From NCBI RefSeq assembly GCF_003419895.1, contig NZ_QPMM01000007.1, positions 310,001 to 374,000 of the forward strand: DNA of 64,000 bases. Direction: 5' to 3'. The first letter of the stretch is position 1, and each line of letters opens with the position of its first letter. The notes beneath the pieces were generated by a model. That model saw only the letters and a program-made list of their open reading frames with translations. It was not told the origin of the DNA and ran no database searches. The stretch comes from Chitinophaga silvatica (GTDB lineage: Bacteria > Bacteroidota > Bacteroidia > Chitinophagales > Chitinophagaceae). Position numbers and translations under genes: made by a program. Of this stretch, positions 45,301 through 54,300 are shown in pieces.

Positions 45301-48300
45301 ACCGCTGTAACAGGTAATGCAAAAGTAAATGGATCTACGAGTGGCACCGGAAATGCAGTTGATGTTCATGCAGATATTCCTGCAGGAACTGGCAACAGGT
45401 TAACTATTACCATAAAAGGTACAGTGTCTCCTGCCGCTACCGGAACGATAGATAATATTGCATCTCTGACACCGTCAGAAGCTAATATTGCGTTGTTGAA
45501 TGTTATTGCTTCAACTACAGTTAATAAGATACCTCAACTCTCTATAAATAAAAGTGGCCCCACATCAATTGCAGCTGGTGAAAATATCCTTTATACCATT
45601 CATGTTGCCAATCAGGGTACCGCTAATGCAGATAACATCAGTATAACTGATAACCTGCCCGTTGGAATTTCAAATAGCAGCTGGACAGCCACTGCTAACG
45701 GTAACGCTTCGGTTACTGCTGGTTCCGGCGGTACTGGTGCTGCAATTTCAGTAAATGGAAATATTCCTGCAGGTAGTAATAATTATATTACAATTACGGT
45801 GACAGGTAAAGTGAATCCTGCATTCGTAGGAAGTTCTATAAACAATTCTGCCACTGTAAATTCTACTGAAGCAGGAAAAAGTTGGAGCAGCGATGTAACC
45901 ACAATGATAAACAAGGTTGCCGCAGTAAGTATTATAAAATCCGGACCTGCAGATAAAAATGCCGGACAGGAAATTGAATACAAACTGCAAGTTACCAATG
46001 CTGGTCCAAGTACTTCAATTGGTACAACTATCACGGATATAGTTCCTGCCAGCATTGAGAATGTAACATGGACAACCTCTGCTTCCGGTGGCGCATCAGT
46101 TACTGCTAATGGTACAGGTTCAGGCAATTCATTAAATATTACTGCAGATATACCTGTTGCTGGTGTAGTGAATGTATTGATTAAGGGTAATGTTAAGGGA
46201 GATGCAGTAAATGTGGGATCTTATCTCACAGTCAACAACACCGCTAGTGTAGCCGTTGCCCCTGGTATTACGGATCCTGACCTTAGCGATAACTTTAGTA
46301 CACGCACAACCTTAATTAGTAATGTCGCTGAATTGATAGTTTCAAAATCAGGCCCGGAGCGTGTAAACATCGGCGACCCTATCACTTACGTGATAGAGGT
46401 AACCAACACAGGTACAGGAGCTGTTTCTAATGCGCAAATAAATGACGTAATACCATCAGAAGTAAATGTAACCAATTGGGCCGCCTCCCCAGCTAACGGT
46501 GCTATAATGACCGGCGCAATATCTGGTACTACTTCTCCTGTAAATCTTTTTGCCTCTTTCCCTGGAAATCAGAACAGTAAGGTTACTATCATTGTAAATG
46601 GTACTGTAAATAATACCGCCAATACCTCCTTTACAAATAAAGTAGTGGTTGATGCAGGCGGCAATAATAAGTTCAGTGAGGTTACTACAACAGTTAATAA
46701 ATCAACTGATCTGAAAATTCAAAAAATAGGTCCTTCTTCTATTGCAGCCGGGGAGGATATTACCTATACGCTTACGGTTACAAATGCAGGGCCGTTGGAT
46801 GCCCCGGATTGCAGTATTTCCGACATATTGCCTGCCGATTTGCAGAATGTGACCTGGACCGCCATAGCCAATGGTACTTCTACCATTTCCAGTACCAGTG
46901 GCAGTGGGTCTCTTAATCTCACTGGTGATATTATGGTTGGTGACGCCAATACAATTACTATTACTGTAAAAGGAAAAGTAAAGGCCAATACTACTAATTC
47001 CTCGATGGTTAATTTAAGTAGTGTATTAACACCTGGGTATATCAATGATTATAACCCTAATAATAATACCAGCAATGTTATAACCAGTATTATACAAAAA
47101 CCGGGTGTAAGAATTGTGAAAAGCGGTTCTGCTACTGCTATAGCTGGTACTGGTATTAGTTATGTCCTGGATGTATATAATGATGGTCCGAGTGATGTAA
47201 GTAATCTAAATATTACAGATGTATTGCCTGCAGATATTATCAATCCTAAATGGACAGCTACCACAGTTGGTACGGCAACAATCAATTCAGGATCTAGCGG
47301 CACTACTGGTAGTGTTTTAGTTACTGGTAGCATTGCTGCTGGTTCGGGTAATAAGATCATTATTATGGTTACCGGAACTGTAAATCCTGCTTTTGAAGGC
47401 ACTCTCAATAATGTGGCTACAGCGCTTGCACTGCCAGTAATTGCTACACCGGTTTCCTCCAATGCTATATCAACAATCGTATCACGTATTACTGATATTG
47501 CTGTTGCTAAATCGGCCAATAAAACTGTTGTTAATGCGGGTGAAGCATTGGGCTATACCGTAACCGTAACTAATATTGGACCGGCTACGCTGAAAAGTGG
47601 TGAAGAATTGTCTCTCATCGAAACTTTGCCTGTCGGATTGAACTCAGTCATCTTTACAGCAACAGGTGGTACCTATGATCGCACTGCCAATACCTTCAAA
47701 CTAACAAGTGATATGGCTGCTGGTGCTACTGTTCAACTGAAAATAGATGGAACTGTAGTCGCAAACTATAATGGCACAAGTATTACCAACCATGTGGAAG
47801 TTGGGGCTCCAACCGGTGTAACGGATTCAGACCCTACCAATAATACGGCAGATGCTGTAGCATCTACCAGGTTGGAAGCCGATCTGGAAGTCATTAAGGT
47901 GGCTGATAAAACAACAGTAACGGCAGGAGATCCGATAACCTATACAATCACAGTAATCAACAATGGGCCAGGAGCCTTTAATAGTGGTGATATCATCAAA
48001 ATAACAGAAATACTTCCTGCTGCATTGGAAAATGTAACATACAATCCAACAGGCGGTACTTATGATAAAACAAATAATTCATTTACCCTGACAGGTAATT
48101 TTATTTCAGGTAATACTATTCAGCTTGAAGTAAGCGGTACTGTGGCTGCAGATTTCACAGGCACAAATATCTCAAACTCTGTAACTGTGGCTTCTCAAGG
48201 GGTTGTTACCGATCCGGTACCTGAAAACAACACCAGTACGGCGTCTGTAACCGTAGTAAGAAAAGCTGACCTGGCAGTGGCCAAGACAGTTGACAAAACC

Positions 48301-51300
48301 GCTGCTAAAGCCGGTGAAGCGATTAACTACACTGTTACTATTACAAATAAAGGAGTAAGTACCATTAAGAGTGGGGAGGTGATCAAAATTACAGAAACCC
48401 TTCCTGCTGAAATGTTGGTAAGCAGTTATGACCCTACCGGAGGTTCCTATGATGCTAATTCCGGTGCGTTTACACTTACCAGCGATCTGCCGGCAAATGG
48501 TGTGGTCAAATTATTAATTAAAGGAAATGTAGATCCTGCAACCCTCAGTACTACTATGGCGAATACGGTAGTAGTGGCTGTTCCTTCTGGTATCACGGAT
48601 ACAGACCTTTCCAATAATACTGCAACTAGTTCAACAACTACCATTAGTCGCGTCAGCGATCTGGCAGTAACCAAGACTGTTGATAAAACAACTGCTGTTG
48701 CAGGTGATCAGATTACCTACACTGTAACTGTTCAGAATAAAGGTATCAGTACCCTGAAGAGCGGTGAAATAATTGGTCTTACTGAAACACTTCCTGCAGC
48801 ACTGATCGTAGGTAGTTATACTCCAACCGGAGGTACTTATGATGCAACAGCTAATACCTTCACGCTTGCTGCTGATTTGGCAACTAACGGAGTAGTTACG
48901 TTGGTAATTAAGGGTAATATAGATCCTGCAACTACAAGTAGCAGCATGACGAATACTGTATCAGTAACTACTCCATCCGGTGTAACTGATTCAGATGTAT
49001 CTAATAATACAGCAACTTCTCAGGCAACGACTATATCACGTGAAAGTGATCTGGCAGTTAGCAAAACTGTGAATAAAACAAGTGTGGTAGCGGGTGAAGC
49101 AATTAGCTATACTGTTACCATCCAGAACAAAGGAACCAGTACCCTGAAGAGTGGGGAAGTAATTGGAATCACAGAAACACTGCCTGCTGAATTAGTAGTA
49201 GGTAGTTATACTGAAACTGGTGGTACTTACGATGCCACTGCAAAAACATTTACACTTAACAGTAACCTGGCTAAAAACGGTACTGTATCGTTAGTGATCA
49301 ATGGTATTGTAAATGCAGCTACTACAAGTACTTCCATGATAAACAATGTGGCAGTAACAACACCAGCTGGTGTAACAGATACCGATCTGTCTAACAACAC
49401 AGCTACCAGCCCAACTACGACCATTCGTCGTGAAAGTGACCTGGAGGTGATTAAAGCTGTAGATAAAACAACAGCTGTGGCAGGAGAGGCAATTACCTAT
49501 ACCATTACAATTACTAACAACGGAACCTCCACTCTTAGAAGTGGTGAGGTGATTGGTATAACAGAAACACTACCGGCAGAATTAGTTGTAGGTAGTTATA
49601 TTCCTACAGGTGGTACTTATGATGCCAGTGCCAAAACGTTTACACTTACAAGTGATCTGGCCAAAACCGGTACTGTAACTTTAGTAATTACAGGAAAAGT
49701 AGATCCGGCAACCACCAGCACTTCCATGATTAATAATGTGGTGGTAACAGCACCTACTGGTGTAACAGATATTGATCTGACCAATAACACTGCTTCCAGC
49801 GATGCTACTACTATCAGCAGAGCAAGTGATCTGGCAGTAACTAAAACCGTAGATAAAACCAGCGCAATAGCCGGTGAAGCACTAACTTATACAGTTACCA
49901 TAACAAACAAAGGTCTGACTACCTTGAAAACCGGAGAAGTGATCGGTGTTACAGAAACGTTGCCATCACAACTGGTAGTAAGTAGTTATACTGCAACTGG
50001 TGGCGACTATGATGCTACTGCTGGTACCTTCACACTGACTGGTGATTTTGAAAAAGATGCAACAGTTACTTTGGTGATCAATGGAACCGTAAATGCTACT
50101 ACAACCAGCACCAGCATGCAGAATACAGTATCAGTAGCTATGCCAGCCGGTATAACTGAAACAGATGCTACTAATAATACAGCAACAAGTGCTGCTACTA
50201 CCATCAGCAGATCAGCAGATCTTGAAGTAACCAAAACGGTTGATAAAACCAGTGCGGCTGCCGGAGATGCGATCAACTATACCATTACGATTACCAATAA
50301 AGGAATAAGTAGCCTGAGAAATGGCGAAGTGATTGGCATCACAGAAACATTGCCTGCTCAGTTGATAGTTGGAAGCTATGCAGCAACTGGCGGTACTTAC
50401 GATGCAACAGCTGGTACGTTTACATTAACCAGTGATCTTGCGAAAGATGCAGCTGTAACTTTAGAGATTAAAGGAACCATTGATCCTGCAACCACGAGCA
50501 CTAGCATGGTGAATAGTGTAGCAGTAACAGCACCAACCGGTGTAACTGATGCCAATTCAGCCAATAATTCTGCTACCAGCCCAACTACCACTATCAGTCG
50601 CAAAATCGATCTGTCTGTCAGCAAAACAGTAAGCAAAGCAAGTGCCGTAGCCGGTGAGGCAATCAGCTATACTGTTACCATAGAAAACAAAGGTATCAGT
50701 ACTCTGAAGAGCGGAGAAGTGATTGGAATCACAGAAACACTGCCAGCAGAATTGGTTGTAAGTAGCTATACTGCAACTGGTGGCACTTATGATGCTACCG
50801 CAGGAACATTTACGCTGACCAGCAATCTGGCTAAAAACGGTACCGTATCATTAGTGATCAATGGTACAGTGAATGCGGCTACTACAAGTACTTCCATGGT
50901 AAATAACGTGGCAGTAGCGACACCAGCTGGTATAACAGATACCGATCCGTCTAACAACACAGCTACCAGTCCAACTACCACCATCCGTCGTGAAAGTGAT
51001 CTGGAGGTAACGAAGGCTGTTAATAAAACAACAGCGGTAGCCGGAGAGGCAATTAGCTATACCATTACAATCACTAACAACGGAGCTACAACTCTGAGAA
51101 GTGGTGAGGTGATTGGTATAACAGAAACACTGCCGGCAGAATTAATCGTAAGTGGTTATACCGCTACCGGTGGTACTTACGATGCAAGTGCCAAAACGTT
51201 TACACTTAACAGTAATCTGGCCCAAACCGGCACTGTAACCTTAGTGATCACCGGAACTGTAGATCCTGCAACTACCAGCACTTCTATGATTAATAAAGTG

Positions 51301-54300
51301 GAGGCAACAGTACCTACAGGTGTAACAGATAATGATCTCACCAATAATACTGCTTCCAGTGCTGCGACTACAATCAGCAGAGCAAGTGATCTTGCAGTAA
51401 CTAAAACAGTAGATAAAACCAGCGTAATAGCCGGTGAAGTACTGACTTACACAGTTACTATAACAAATAATGGTCTGACAACGCTGAAGAGTGGTGAAGT
51501 AATTGGTATTACCGAAACATTGCCATCAGAACTGGTCGTAAGTGGTTATACCGCCACCGGTGGTGTCTATGATGCTACAGCTGGAACCTTCACGCTGAGC
51601 AGCAACCTGGTAAAAGACGCAGCCGTTACTTTGGTGATCAACGGAACAGTAAGTGCAACTACTACCAGCACCAGTATGCAGAATACGGTGGCAGTGACTT
51701 TGCCAACCGGTATAACTGAAACAGATGCAACTAATAATACTGCAACAAGTGCAGCGACTACCATTAGCAGATCAGCAGATCTTGAAGTAACCAAAACGGT
51801 TGATAAAACCACTGCGGTTGCCGGAGATGCGATCAACTATACCATTACTATTACCAATAAAGGCCTAAGTAGCCTGAGAAATGGTGAGGTAATTGGTATT
51901 ACAGAAACTCTGCCTGCTCAGTTGATCGTTGGAAGCTATGCAGCAACTGGCGGTACTTACGATGCAACAGCAGGTACGTTTACATTAACCAGTGATCTGG
52001 CAAAAGATGCAGCTGTAACTTTAGAGATTAAAGGAACCATTGATCCTGCAACTACGAGCACTAGTATGGTGAATAGCGTAGCAGTAACAGCACCTACAGG
52101 TGTAACTGATGCCAATTCAGCAAATAATACAGCAACCAGTCCAACAACGACTATAAATCGTGAAAGCGATCTGGCTGTCAGCAAAACAGTAAGTAAATCA
52201 AGTGTGGTAGCAGGAGAAGCAATCAGCTATACAGTTACCATAGAAAACAAAGGTAGCAGTACCCTGAGAAGTGGGGAAGTGATTGGAATCACAGAAACAC
52301 TGCCAGCCGAATTGGTTGTAAGTGGCTATACTGCAACTGGTGGCACTTATGATGCTACCGCAGGAACATTTACGCTGAGCAGCAATCTGGCTAAAAATGG
52401 TACCGTATCATTAGTGATCAACGGTACAGTGAATGCGGCTACTACAAGTACTTCCATGGTAAATAACGTGGCGGTAGCAACGCCAGCTGGTATAACAGAT
52501 ACCGATCTGTCTAACAACACAGCTACCAGCCCATCTACCACTATCCGTCGTGAAAGTGATCTGGCGGTAACGAAGGCTGTTAATAAAACAACAGCGGTAG
52601 CCGGAGAGGCAATTAGCTATACCATTACAATTACTAACAACGGAGCTACAACTCTGAGAAGTGGTGAGGTGATTGGTATAACAGAAACACTGCCGGCAGA
52701 ATTAATCGTAAGTGGTTATACCGCTACCGGTGGTACTTACGATGCAAGTGCCAAAACGTTTACACTTAACAGTAATCTGGCCCAAACCGGCACTGTAACC
52801 TTAGTGATCACCGGAACTGTAGATCCTGCAACTACCAGCACTTCTATGATTAATAAAGTGGAGGCAACAGTACCTACAGGTGTAACAGATAATGATCTCA
52901 CCAATAATACTGCTTCCAGTGCTGCGACTACAATCAGCAGAGCAAGTGATCTTGCAGTAACTAAAACAGTAGATAAAACCAGCGTAATAGCCGGTGAAGT
53001 ACTGACTTACACAGTTACTATAACAAATAATGGTCTGACAACGCTGAAGAGTGGTGAAGTAATTGGTATTACCGAAACATTGCCATCAGAACTGGTAGTA
53101 AGTGGTTATACCGCCACCGGTGGTATCTATGATGCTACAGCTGGAACCTTCACGCTGAGCAGCAACCTGGTAAAAGATGCAGCCGTTACTTTGGTGATCA
53201 ACGGAACAGTAAGTGCAACTACTACCAGTACCAGCATGCAGAATACGGTAGCAGTGACTTTGCCAACCGGTATAACTGAAACAGATGCAACTAATAACAC
53301 TGCAACAAGTGCCGCTACTACCATCAGTAGATCAGCAGATCTGGCAGTAACTAAGACAGTTGATAAAACCAGTGCAGCAGCCGGTGATCCAATCAACTAT
53401 ACCATTACTATTACCAATAAAGGCTTAAGCAGCCTGAGAAATGGGGAGGTGATTGGTATTACAGAAACATTGCCAGCAGATCTTTTGGTTGGAAGCTATG
53501 TAGCAACTGGTGGCACCTATGATGCCACAGCAGGTACGTTTACCCTAAGCAGTGACCTGGCGAAAGATGCAGCCGTTACTTTAGTAATCAAAGGAACAGT
53601 TGATCCGTCTACCGTTAATACCAACATGGTAAACAAAGTAGTTGTTGCAATGCCTGCAGGTATTACAGAAACAGACCTTTCTAATAACACTGCCAGCAGT
53701 GGTATTACCAGTATTCGCAGAGATATTGATTTGTCTGTAACTAAAACAGCAGACAAATCAGCTGTGAAAGCTGGGGAAGCTGTAAACTATACAATTACAA
53801 TTCAAAATAAAGGTATCAGTACCCTGAAAAGTGGTGAAGTACTGGGTATTACTGAAACCCTTCCAGCAGGATTTATAGCCAATAGCTATACTGCAACTGG
53901 TGGTACCTATGATGCAAATGCAGGAACCTTTACTTTATCCGGCAACCTTGCACAAAATGCATCGGTAACACTGATCGTTCATGGTATTGCTGATCCTGCA
54001 ACTACCAACACCAATTTGGTGAATAAAGTGACAGTTGCTCCTCCTGTTGGTATTACTGACACTAACCCTGCTGATAACACTGCCAGCAGTGCAGCTACAA
54101 CAATCAGTCGTGAAACTGATCTGGCAGTAACTAAAACTGTAAGTAAAACCAATGCAATTGTTGGTGATGCACTGAATTATACCATTACAATAACTAATAA
54201 TGGTATCGGTACTATCAACAGTGGAGAAGTGATCGGTATTACCGAAAATCTACCGACCGGATTTATCAACCCGGCTTACACTGCTACAGGTGGTACCTAT

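Noticed and set aside
40274-47519. Other minus-strand open frames in the first half of the giant gene
   Set aside because: Low-complexity, Ile- and Ser-rich translations with no domain or start site; the plus-strand frame is intact throughout.
49051-53730. CRISPR-like array suspected from the regular spacing
   Set aside because: The period is 390 bp, the whole unit is coding and in frame, and there are no short repeat/spacer units.
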